The notes beneath the pieces were generated by a model. The model made no database searches. It saw only the letters and a list, made by a program, of their open reading frames with translations, and was not told the origin of the DNA. The position numbers were made by a program, and so were the translations under genes. From positions 20,044,129-20,108,128 of the forward strand of contig NC_084601.1 in NCBI RefSeq assembly GCF_033807715.1: a stretch of DNA of 64,000 nucleotides, written 5' to 3'. The first letter of the stretch is position 1; each line of letters begins with the position of its first letter. This DNA is from Cololabis saira. Taxonomy: Eukaryota > Chordata > Actinopteri > Beloniformes > Belonidae. This document shows positions 1 to 9,240 of the stretch, in pieces.

Positions 1-29
1 TCAACTACTTTACACATCAACTGCACATT

Positions 30-602
30 ATGAAAAAACGGCTGCAAAAAAATAGTTTATTGTATTCTCAAGAAAGAAATAAGAGAGCTACAGCAGAATA
101 TTACGTTAACTCACAACGTCAAAAAATCCAAGAGCTAGAAACTGTTGTAAAGGAAGAGAGACAGCTTAGACTAGCCAGTGAAAATGAGCTCAGCCAATGC
201 AAAAGCTTTATTGCTGATTTGCAACAGTCTGCCAAAACGTCTGAAGTGCTCAGTGATGAAGTGAAAAACTTAAAAAGGGAGCTGCAAGAACAGAGCAGTT
301 ATATTCAGGACATGACCGCCAAACTGAGAGCCCAAGAAGAGCTTAAGAAGATTTTTGAGAGAAAGGTGGTCGCAGACAAAGTACCGCAACTTGTAACTGT
401 TTCAAAAATCAATGCCGTCACAGACCGACGTCACAGGAAATGTCTCCACACCAAAGGACCACGTGGACCTGGAAAGTTGTCAGCACAACAGGAAACGTCA
501 GAGCCTGATGAGGTCCTTGAGGTGATGAGGACCAGTGAAACAAAACCCCAAACCAGAAGAAGTCTCTCAACAAGAAACAAAACAGAAGCGCTGATGCAGT
601 AA
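30..602 (+). CDS. Coiled-coil protein fragment, unrecognised
   Basis: A 190-codon open frame. I do not recognise the family. Roughly residues 20-110 are rich in E, K, Q and L with heptad-like spacing, as in a long parallel coiled coil. Residues 125-190 are basic and rich in S, T, R and K, with no obvious domain. There is no signal peptide and no membrane segment. The frame stays open upstream to the window edge, so the ATG at 30 may be internal and the protein 5'-incomplete. A second short basic frame (691-897) follows after a frame change, and a lysine/arginine-rich reading between the two suggests a decayed longer coding region. It could be a terminal exon of a host coiled-coil gene or a retroelement structural protein. 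Function cannot be assigned. Confidence 0.3.
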   Translation: MKKRLQKNSLLYSQERNKRATAEYYVNSQRQKIQELETVVKEERQLRLASENELSQCKSFIADLQQSAKTSEVLSDEVKNLKRELQEQSSYIQDMTAKLRAQEELKKIFERKVVADKVPQLVTVSKINAVTDRRHRKCLHTKGPRGPGKLSAQQETSEPDEVLEVMRTSETKPQTRRSLSTRNKTEALMQ

Positions 603-2603
603 AAAGAAAAGGAGAAAGGAGAAAGAATTCCCTGCAACCAACAACCAACATAACATCATCAACAAATCTGCTCAACTTCCAACAAAGGGTTTGTTTATAC
701 CGGACATGTGGACCGCGAACACAGGAGTGTCCAACCTGACGGGGATAAAAGAGAAAGAAATTAACTGCAAACCAGATGATGTCTCTTATTGCAAAGCAAA
801 AAAGAAGCGCAGATGCAGGAAAAAGACAAAATACAAAGAAGAACTCTCATTTACTAACAACCATCAAAGAGGTAACATCAAAACATTCACTCAATAACAT
901 TAAGTTTTTCCAACAGTTGACATACAGTAGGATTTAGACATTTGGACACACTTATTAATTCAAAATGAATATGGTCTGTCCAAGCATTTGATAGGTACCA
1001 TATGTTCATCTGTCTTATCAGGTTTCTCCGGGTACTCCGGTTTCATCCCAAAATGAAATATTGGTACATAAAACAACGCAAATCTAAATTAACAATAAAT
1101 TAATTAGAATTTAAATACATATACACTGTAAACTTAAACTCTAATAAGAAGTGTGTTTTTGTTCTACTGGTGTGTTGTACTAGCTGAATGTTACTTATAC
1201 TTTCCTAAAGAGTAGCAGGATGGGGGCCGAAGAACCGATGTCCATCGGCGGCTGGTGGCACAGAAACATGTCAGTGAATGCTAGAGAGCCACATGAGTGA
1301 AAATGATAACTTAAAAGAAAATGTAAACGTTTCACTTGAAGACAATCAATGTATATATAAACTGAAAATATTGAAAACAAATACATGGGCTTTAATTCAC
1401 TTTTGTGTTTTCATTTAGGCTCTATTATAGGTTTTACATACATAGGAATGTCCACAGCATTTTAGTGTCAACAAAGGTCAGCCTATCAGATTCTGAGCAC
1501 ATAATTGTAGTTTGTAAATGTTTGACAGGTAGTTATTCTAGATTTCTTGTAAACCTGTCTTAAAATGTAAGCCCTCGGTTGGGCTGTAGGGACAGCGGGT
1601 GGCGGAAAATTGTCCTTATTTTTAAATCCAAAACTTGGCAGGTATGAACTGAATGCAGTTTCTTTGTCAGACAACACAGTGAAACGGCGTGCTCATGTCC
1701 ACAAACATCGCAAGCTTGTCAAATTTGCTTGCTTATGTGAGATATCAATATGAAGGAGAAATATGAAGATGTGAAGAGGTTCTCTTTTGCAAACCTTTAC
1801 CTTCACAGTGCACAGCAGAGAAAATATTTGAAACTTTGAATGAATTTATGGTTTCAAATGAAATAGACTGGCCAAAGTACAGACGGCAGGTTTGGATGAT
1901 GCAATGAGGACAGTACATGTCAGATCGATTCTGTAACTTTGAGAGGCTGTGTAAGTTAGTGTATGTGGCCGTAATTTTCAGGTACTTAAGAGGATTGAAT
2001 CTATGGCTCCAAGGAAAAGCAGTGAGCATGTTTCATGTCCACGGCAAAATAGAGGCCACCCTTTAACAACCCCTGTGAGTTTCTCAACCCAGAGAAGAGG
2101 GAGATCTAAACCACCGTGGCAGGTATCATCCTGGCGCACCTTCAAATCCTGAGGACGCAGCTTTGAGCACAGCTGGATCCAGAACCCTTTGTCCATCAAA
2201 GGAAGCTGTTGCAGGTCTGAGTTCCCAGTTCTGTGGGCCGTATCCAACGCCAAACAAACAAGAAACTGTTCACCACTCCGTTCACGTCCCTCACCGCAAC
2301 AACGAGCAGCACCCTTTGCACCCTTTGGTTACCCATAACCACGGTAACTAACTGCACCCCTGAGGCGTTCCTGGACACTTGGACAACACAACACTTACTG
2401 AACTGAACAGAACAGAAAAGTTTAACATTCAACATTAACAGTTGGTTACACTACCCCCCCCCCCCCCCCACATCCCTCGTCCCCGAGGAACAAAGTCTCT
2501 CAAGTCCAGGGGTCTGCAGTTTCTACAGGGCTGCCCCCGACCCAAGAATCTGTAGTGGGTCCCGGCTAGGTTTCTGCCGGCAGATGTATTGATAATCTTC
2601 TGA
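603..2603. other. AT-rich DNA, no clear gene
   Basis: No supported gene. A 68-codon lysine-rich frame at 691-897 may be a broken continuation of the upstream coiled-coil frame. Near 1020-1050 a short stretch matches the middle of the tRNA-headed SINE seen whole at 38.05 kb. A run of about 15 C lies at 2454-2470. Frames here are short and compositionally random. Confidence 0.4.
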
Positions 2604-2826
2604 TAGGAGAGCACTGGAAATGTTGAAAATATTATTCAAAAATCAGGGCCGCAGAACAACAGTTGCTCATTCTCCATTCAGCCGGATTATGAGCCCAATG
2701 TCCGTTGCGCACAGTAACGAGTCCCAGTGCTGTGCGGCCACTTAAGTGTCCATCTGATGAAACAGCATGTCATTGTGTGCTTCACTGTAATCGCTTATCA
2801 TGAATTTAGACAGAATAAAATAAAAT
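2604..2826 (+). repeat. Direct duplication, copy 1
   Basis: About 223 bp, starting TAGGAGAGCACTGGAAAT and ending in an (AAAAT)-like tail. It recurs in the same orientation at 3039-3256 with roughly 10-15 substitutions and one small deletion. The A-rich tail resembles a short interspersed element, but no promoter boxes are evident. Confidence 0.8.
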
Positions 2827-3038
2827 ACAATGACAATCCGTCACAGATGGATATGAAGGTAATAAAGCCTTCACTTAACACAAGGTTATCATGGTTTTGC
2901 TTTGAAATCACTTTCAGACTTCAGCAGTTTCTGATAAAGAATTAGTTGGGAATAAGAGTGGGCTGCTTATGTACATATCTATGATTTGTAAAAAACAGAT
3001 CTCTTGCATATTGCCAAGTTAATTACCAACTGTTTTGG

Positions 3039-3256
3039 TAGGAGAGCACTGGAAATATTGAAAATATTATTCAAAAATCAGCGCCGCAGGACAACAGTTG
3101 CTCATTCTCCATTCAGCCGGATTATGAGCCCAACGTCTGTTGCGCACGGTAACGAGTCTCAGTGCTGTGCGGCCACTTAAGTGTCCATCTGATGAAACCG
3201 CAAGTGTGCTTCAATGTAATCGCTTATCATAAATGTAGACAGAATAAAATAAAATA
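3039..3256 (+). repeat. Direct duplication, copy 2
   Basis: Second copy of the 2604-2826 unit, about 215 bp further on. It lacks about 5 bases near the CATGTCATTG segment of copy 1. The A-rich end (AATAAAATAAAAT) is slightly longer. Either two insertions of one repeat family or a local segmental duplication. Confidence 0.8.
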
Positions 3257-3588
3257 AAATTGTAATACCAAAAAGTGATTCTTAGGGGAAAGGCAACAAA
3301 AGTAATAATACATCAACAAAACACTTATTTTGTGAGTATCACATCCACCCCAAGAAACACGGTTGTCCAGAAGGACAGCCATGTAGAGGTGTCTTGTGAT
3401 TCTGCTTTGAAACTGATTTTCACACAGAAGCACTTCGAGACAATTCTGGATGAACCCTGACATCCATTTAGCCAGACATCTACAAACTGACAGCTGCTAT
3501 GCAGCAAGATCACCGTTCCCACAAGGTGAGTTGTACCTGAATGCTGATTGAGTCCTGTATGTTGATTACAATTGACCCTTTGTCAGCC

Positions 3589-3619
3589 TTCTGATTGGTC
3601 CCTGACTGACCAATCAGAA
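3589..3619. repeat. Perfect hairpin, 12-bp arms
   Basis: TTCTGATTGGTC at 3589-3600 is followed by a 7-nt loop and its exact complement at 3608-3619. It lies just inside the left inverted repeat of the THAP-type remnant and contains ATTGG/CCAAT boxes. Confidence 0.85.
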
Positions 3620-3815
3620 AAATCATCTAGCTACATCTGGGTTTTTTGTATTAGTAAAAGAAACACTTGAGAGCACACTGCAAACAGTGTAGTGAGGGTG
3701 CAGCGTATTTTTATCCCCAAGCTGGCAGAAATCCGATAGGTACTTCCAAAACAAAGTCGGCTTGGCAGCCGGATACATTTCATAGCTACAATCTGTTTTA
3801 TTTATTTATCTTAAA

Positions 3816-4025
3816 ATGGTTAAGTGGTGTCTTGGGGCACTTGTAAAAGTGACACCCACCCAGAGAGAATCACAGGAATACATTGCATCCCAAAACCAAC
3901 GGTAAATTACAAAAAATGCCTGCTTTGGATAAAGCTATGTAGACGACCAGACTTCAACCCTTCCACCGTGCTATCAGCTAAACTCATCAAAAGATCTTGT
4001 TTTCACCGAAAACCTCAGTTTTTTA
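3816..4025 (+). pseudogene. THAP zinc-finger domain relic
   Basis: The segment opens with ATG then V-K-W-C, the usual start of fish THAP domains. It loses frame within about 15 bases and continues in the next frame with GTCKSD, then KKCLLWIKLCRRPDF, matching the conserved W-I-x-x-C-x-R core of THAP (C2CH) DNA-binding domains. Beyond about 4025 similarity fades. One frameshift and several missing residues make it non-functional. It sits between the inverted repeats of the surrounding transposon remnant, which fits a transposase N-terminus. Family resemblance is from motif recognition only. Confidence 0.55.
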
Positions 4026-4153
4026 AACTCACTACACGGTACCTGAAAGTGGACGGGAGGGATGACAGTTTTGTCCCACCTAGCAACGGGGGCTTGACAA
4101 AGGGTCAATTGCTATTAAATGTTTCGTAATTAATTCTAGTCCTGTATGTTGAT

Positions 4154-5238
4154 CAAATTTGTGATAAAAGGTTTGGGTGGGCCCCGATTTTCAATGTGGG
4201 CCTTGGTGTTCTGAAGTTTGGGAATGGCTGCTTTAGGGCGTTAAATGTATTTGACCTTCTGACAAACAGTACTCAAACTGCAGTGGACGTCAGTCAGTCT
4301 CCGTACGGACTGCCAAGCAGGACACTGCCGGACTAAAACAGTCCACTGTGATGCTGCTTCTACACTATTTAGTTACTCCGTGACGGATACAATGAAGTAT
4401 AGCTGAAATGTTTGCTCTGCCTCAAACCTGATAACAGTCACTATACACTATAAAAAATAAAACGTATTAAAACCTTTACACAAGATACAAGGTTTTCTTT
4501 ACATTGAATTATAATTGCCTGCCCTTTCATCACTATGGCAACTGATACCTCACCAGTTGGCGATAGTGTTTTGAACTGAGAGTTATCTGTTGAGCCATTT
4601 TAACCTCCCACACGCTGGTGCTTCCCTCTTTCTGTTATGGTCTAATGCACTTTTGGTGCAGTTATATAAATGATAGACGACGTATTCTTCTCGATTCTGT
4701 ATTTATAACACAGTCAAGATCCACACCAAGGGTCTGTTTCAGAAAAGAGGCTCAACACACTCAGAACTCAATAACATAGAGTCAACAAACCCTGAGAAAA
4801 TAAATTGAGTTGTCACTTTCAAAATAGGGTTTAGAGCTGGTTCTGTCAACTCTGGGTTACTGTGACTCAGAGATGTCAACGGCCCCCCCCTCACCTTAAT
4901 ACACCACTGCGACACCAGATAAACAGAAGAGATCCTCCTACTCTTCGCTCTATTTTTTTTTAGATTAGAGATTTTATTGGAATCACATGGCTTTCTGTAA
5001 ACTGCAGTCGGGCTAAAGGACAGACGATGTGGGAGAAACTACAGGGTGACTGAATGTTATGCTGCATCCAAAAGGAAAAAGAAAACTGCAGCCGTTGAAG
5101 ATGAAGTATAAAAACATAATGCAGACAGGCATTTTAAAGTAACAGGCTCCGTTGTATTCTCACTTTAATAAAATGTTTGCACTAACAAAGGAAAAACAAT
5201 AGAAGGACCTTTGGTGGGACTATTAAAACATTGTTTTA
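4154..5238. other. AT-rich DNA with possible hAT end
   Basis: No gene seen. The strip at about 4166-4236, read on the minus strand, has the TTCCCAAACTT-type start common to Charlie-like hAT termini, but no partner terminus or 8-bp duplication was found, so it is at most a fragment. The rest is AT-rich unique-looking sequence. Confidence 0.3.
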
Positions 5239-5507
5239 AAGGGGACATATTATGGCATTTAATGTATATTTTAAAAAGGCCTTTAATGTCTTAAAAACAA
5301 TCTAAAGCTTGTTTTTTCTACATACTATCAGAAATTAAGCCTGTGAGCCATGTCTATAGTTTTACCGCTTCTAACCACTTTTTCTGTGCTTCATTCTAAG
5401 GGAAGGGGGGGGGTATGATAATGAGGCTCTGTGCTGATTGGCTCCCTGAATGACGTGTAGCAGGGGAGGAGCATAAGCCTGGCATTCAGTTACACGGATC
5501 TTAAAGC

Positions 5508-5588
5508 CTGATTTACGGTTCTGCGTTAAATCGACGCGTACCCTATGCCGTAGGCTCTGCGTTGGTGAAACGCAGAACCGTAAATCAG
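5508..5588. repeat. Inverted repeat, 20-bp arms
   Basis: CTGATTTACGGTTCTGCGTT at 5508-5527 is exactly complementary to 5569-5588, with a 41-nt spacer that contains an imperfect GCCGTAGGC core. Its right half recurs at 6036-6079 and a diverged relative occurs near 55195-55265, so it is a dispersed palindromic family. Confidence 0.85.
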
Positions 5589-6434
5589 CCTTTAGTCACC
5601 TCGTCTTCACACAGGAAGGCTAACAACCACACACACACACACACACAAGCATACAAGTGTGGTATTTAAAAAGAGAGCGGGAGCAAAACTTAGTTTGATT
5701 GTGCTTTATTTAAGTTATTACATTAATCAAACCCATTGAAATCCCCATCCTCCGTTTCTTCATTCATCCGAGCCTGATCAATGAGACCAGGAGAACTGCA
5801 GCTGCGACGGGCAGAGCCCGCAGCTCTCTGGCCGCGCTCCTTCAACAGTAAACGACGGAGCCCGCTGCCCGAGCGGCAGCCGACGCTCGGCTCCCGCTCG
5901 GGCGGCGGTTCCTCCCGGAGGAACCACCGCCCGGTCTTTGGGCAGAGACAGGTTTTCGGGCCCGCCTCTGCGGAGCAGCTCCACGGGAGCAGCGTCTCCT
6001 TCTCCGCTCCAGGCGCCCCGCCACGGAGCCTACGCCGTAGGCTCTGCGTTGGTGTAACGCGGAACCATAAATCAGCCTTTTGCTTGGAAGATCTGAAATG
6101 AACAGAAGAAAAATATATTACGGTACCCGTCGGGGCTCCTCACCGGTCCGATCCGTGAGCGGCCCCGGAGCTCCGAGCTAAGCTAAATACTTAGCCCATG
6201 CAAAGATCATACTTGTAGACAAATATAAATAACATAAAAAAATAACGTTCTTACCGCTGACTCGTGTGCAGTTGCCGGGTCCGTGCTGTTGGTACTGATC
6301 CTTTTATAAGGGTAAGTGTCGATGCAAAACCTCATCTTAACTGTCCCTCGCTGAGCAATGGCTGGAGCTCCAGCCGGTGTAGAGAGCTAGTTGTGGGCGT
6401 GGTTTCAGCAGCGGGGGCCGAACTATGGAAATGA

Positions 6435-6462
6435 GCGCCTAGGGTGACGTCACCCTAGGCGC
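6435..6462. repeat. Perfect 28-bp palindrome
   Basis: GCGCCTAGGGTGAC is directly followed by its exact complement with no spacer. The centre GACGTC also resembles a CRE/ATF site. It lies in the repeat composite, so a regulatory role is not implied. Confidence 0.9.
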
Positions 6463-6685
6463 AGATTCAGAATGGCTCAAAGAAAGGTCACGTGACACTG
6501 GAAGACTCAGTCAGGTTAAAACAAGAAAAAACGTGTTTTTCATAAATCATGAAGATATCATCTATCTCTCTTCTCTGAATCAATTCATTTCTGATCCACG
6601 AGATGAGCTGATGTACCCATCATGCCTGGTGCCTACCATGTGACTCTTCTGGAAAATAATAACGATTCAATCCAATTCAATTTAT

Positions 6686-7512
6686 TAGGGCCCTTACAGT
6701 GCGAAGGCCCTATTGTATCTGTAGGAATTTTTTTTTTCCTTGTTTTTCTTCCGACGAAATGAAATGTGCCCCAAAAGTCACCAAGCCAGGCCTGTCGAAA
6801 AATTAGATATTTTCTGGTTTGCGTTAATGGGCATGGCAAAATGGCTCAACAGCACCCCCTAGAAAACTTTGTGCTTCAAGCCCCACAATACGGTTTGACG
6901 TACATGCACGAAAATCGGTACACACCTGTATCATGTCACAACTTAAAGAAAAGTCTCTTGGCGCCATGGCCGAAACCGAACAGGAAGTCGGCCATTTTGA
7001 ATGAATCGTGTAATTTTGGCGCAATTTATGCCATTCCTTCGGCAGTTAATACGCCCCGAACCGTAACGTGCACCCAGGTGTGTTATACATCAAAATGTGC
7101 GTCTCCATCCTGCGACAACACGCATTACTTTTCTCAGTCAAAAGAGTTACCGTGGCGACGCTAGACGCCAAAAAGGCGCGCCCCCCCCTTCATCTGATTG
7201 GTCCATACAGGAAAAACTTTGTGCCTCAAGCCCCACAATACAGTTTAATGTACATCCACGAAAATCGGTACACACCTGTATCATGTCGCAACTTAAAGAA
7301 AAGTCTCCTGGCGCCATGGCCGAAATCGAACAGGAAGTCTGCCATTTTGAACATTTTGAATTAATTGCGTAATTTTGGCACAATTTATGCCATTCCTTCA
7401 GCAGTTAATACGGCCCGAGCCGCAATGTGCACCCAGGTGTGTTATACATCAAAATGTTCGTCTCCATCCTGCGACGACGCGCATTACTTTTCTCTTTCAA
7501 AAGCGATGGCGA
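6686..7512 (+). repeat. Interspersed repeat with tandem ~345-bp units
   Basis: Begins with GGGCCCTTACAGTGCGAAGG, shared with the repeat at 53594. From 6862 an approximately 349-bp unit (GAAAACTTTGTGC...) is followed at 7211 by a second copy of the same unit, with about 90% agreement by eye. The unit includes a CCATGGCCGAAA...GGAAGT stretch and a TTACTTTTCTC...GATTGGTCCATA block that also occurs at 53766-53848. No protein is encoded; the frames seen differ between units. It is a non-coding repeat family with internal tandem expansion. Confidence 0.75.
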
Positions 7513-7639
7513 GGAGAGGCAGTGGTACTGATAGGGCGGCTGAAAGGAGGTGAAGAGAGAGCGGCAGGCTGACGGTAAAGAGAGGCAGGGCTAGGACAGG
7601 GACAGTCTGTGACTGTTGATGGGCCAAAATCTTATCCTT

Positions 7640-7965
7640 CCCCAATCTTTATCCAAACACACCTCTATTGAGGGGACGAATTCCAGCTGAGCAAAATCCA
7701 GACTGGACATTTGTTGGGATTGCTGCCAAGGGAATAATTCCAGGGACATCATAAATAGACCTAGCTTTCCCAGGGTTTGGTAGCATCCAGGCATCACAGG
7801 CTTTGGTTACGTGTTGTTTCAAAGCTCCATACACTGAACCACTGAGAGGCTGGAACCTGTGTGAACAGTGTGGTGCAAAGGATAATATTACGGTGCTATG
7901 TTCTTTGTCATACTCTAACGCCACGATTAAGAGGTCTGAGTCAGTGGTTTCTTTAGTTTCTAACT
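7640..7965 (-). pseudogene. pogo/Tigger-like DDE transposase relic
   Basis: Minus-strand reading gives a segment like the C-terminal half of the DDE_1 endonuclease of pogo-related transposases: SFAPHCSHRFQPL, then SVYGALK, then NPGKARSIYDV, then SGFCSAGIRPLNR. These match the family pattern (F-P-P-H-x-S-H-x-x-Q-P-L-D, ...G-I-x-P-F-N). The residue that should be the third catalytic aspartate after Q-P-L reads S, and the first two acidic residues are not present in the fragment. It spans about 90 codons and then stops. It abuts the 6686-7512 repeat. Clearly inactive; exact subfamily unknown. Confidence 0.65.
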
Positions 7966-8690
7966 AACTTACAAACTATTCGATACACTAACAAATATGA
8001 CAACAGTAACAATTGCAAATGAGAATAGTTTCTTTCTTTCTTTTTTATTGAAGTAGTATATTTGTCTTTTTGTAAGAGTAAAAAAGAAAAAAACATTTTT
8101 GAGACATTTTCAATTATAATGATGGACAAGAAAAGGGTATGTCTTTTTGAAACGTTCAACTCTCTGCTACTCCTTGTCAAAGCGTGAATAATTAACTCAC
8201 CAAAATGCTAAAAGAAGTCTGAAATCTGACGCTGTTACTCATTTCAGCCTCCCTGAAGTCCCATACCTGCCTTCATCTTCCCGTTATACCCTATAACTGA
8301 CTGAGAGTGATGGTCCAGTCCAAAAACTCCAATAATTCTGAATATTTGAGCTGAAAAGTCTTCTGAAGATGGCTTTCGTGTGGTCTTCGTTGTGAACGTT
8401 ATATTTACATGTTTGGTTGTGAAGGAGCACATACAGTAAACAAATATAGTTTAAGAAAGTAACACTGGCAGTAGCGGATAAACGAATGCAGTGAGGTTTT
8501 ATTTTTCAAATGGTATAATTGTTAGTATGAACTGTTCATTTTGTTAATGAAGTCAGACATTAAAGTTTAGTTTTCCCAGAGTTGAAAAAAATTGCCAAGC
8601 CGGGGGTGAAAACATAGCTTTTGTGTCTCTATACTTTTCCGTGCACCACATCAGACCAGTTGTCGTGGAAACACGACACTGAGCCAACCA
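7966..8690. other. AT-rich DNA, nothing recognised
   Basis: Short random frames only. No repeat family or RNA structure was recognised. Confidence 0.4.
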
Positions 8691-8808
8691 GTGGTTCAGG
8701 TTCAGAATCAGGTTACTCTATTTCCCCGTAGGTAGATTTGCTTTGCAGCCATGCAGCTAAAAATTAAGATGTACAATAGCAATAAATTCAAGTTACTAGG
8801 TGAAGTGG

Positions 8809-8860
8809 CATTTTTAATTGTTAGCCTGATGAGCACTCATCAGGCTAACAATTAAAAATG
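8809..8860. repeat. Perfect palindrome, 25-bp arms
   Basis: The arm at 8809-8833 (starting CATTTTTAATTG) is exactly complementary to 8836-8860, with a 2-nt centre. Perfect arms in otherwise decayed surroundings suggest a recent fold-back duplication, or a short inverted insertion at the 3' end of the adjacent LINE relic. Confidence 0.9.
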
Positions 8861-8879
8861 AATTAAATAAAATGAGACG

Positions 8880-9240
8880 CTCCATAATTAAATCAATGTG
8901 CAAATGGTTGTTTATCAGTGTGATAGCAGCAGGGAGACCTTGGAACTAGAAGCCTACATCTGGAGGTGACGCGGCTGAAACTTAAAGCGTGCAAAGCATG
9001 CAGTCTGTCTGTTAAGTCCCTCTGTGACATCGGCTGGACCTGTCTGGTGAACAGGGAGTCTGGACTGGTCCGACCAATGAGTTTACGAAACCAGTTCACC
9101 GCTTGACTTAGGGAGTTCTTGTTTCTGACAGAACCACTACCAAACCAGGAGACCAAAGAAGAAGATGACACAGATTCAATAAAAACACGGTAAAAGGGTG
9201 TCATCAGGGTTTTGTCAGTGTGAAAGAGAGACAATTTTCA
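8880..9240 (-). pseudogene. L2/Rex1-like LINE C-terminal relic
   Basis: The minus-strand frame of 113 codons contains YRVFIESVSSSSLVSWFGS followed by a short gap and R-K-L-I-G, then R-L-H-A-L-H...CRLLVPRS. This resembles the region after the RT domain in L2/CR1-group LINEs of fish (Y-x-S-x-I-E-S-I-L-x-x-x-I-x-x-W-F-G and the downstream R-R-Y-R-x-P-R block). The RT palm is missing. Only the last part of the ORF is present, as expected for a 5'-truncated copy, and similarity is low enough to indicate age. Confidence 0.6.

Larger units (their letters stand above)
3551..4153 (+). mobile_element. Degenerate THAP-type DNA transposon remnant
   Basis: A 17-bp inverted repeat, CAATTGACCCTTTGTCA at 3569-3585 and its complement at 4095-4111, brackets a decayed THAP domain. 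Outside it, a 16-bp direct repeat AGTCCTGTATGTTGAT lies at 3551-3566 and 4138-4153. Just inside the left repeat is a perfect 12-bp-arm hairpin (3589-3619). THAP domains are carried by P-element and Kolobok transposases of fish. No catalytic region remains, so this is a short internally deleted relic. The 16-bp direct repeat is longer than a normal P-element duplication (8 bp) and may be subterminal rather than a target duplication. Confidence 0.5.
5239..6480. mobile_element. Old composite of non-autonomous repeats
   Basis: The left edge AAAGGGGACATATTATG resembles the terminus of a common fish non-autonomous element, but the matching right terminus is not present. Inside are two copies of a CTCTGCGTTGGTG...AACGC module (5551-5592 and 6036-6079), a perfect 28-bp palindrome (6435-6462), a (CA)n tract at about 5625-5648, and a CpG-rich core at about 5780-6030. 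The only frames are in the GC-rich core on both strands and look compositional. Interpretation as several nested old repeats is inference. Confidence 0.45.

Noticed and set aside
5778..6101. Possible CpG-island promoter or exon with frames on both strands
   Set aside because: The GC-rich core is enclosed by transposon-like palindromes; no start signal or protein family recognised.
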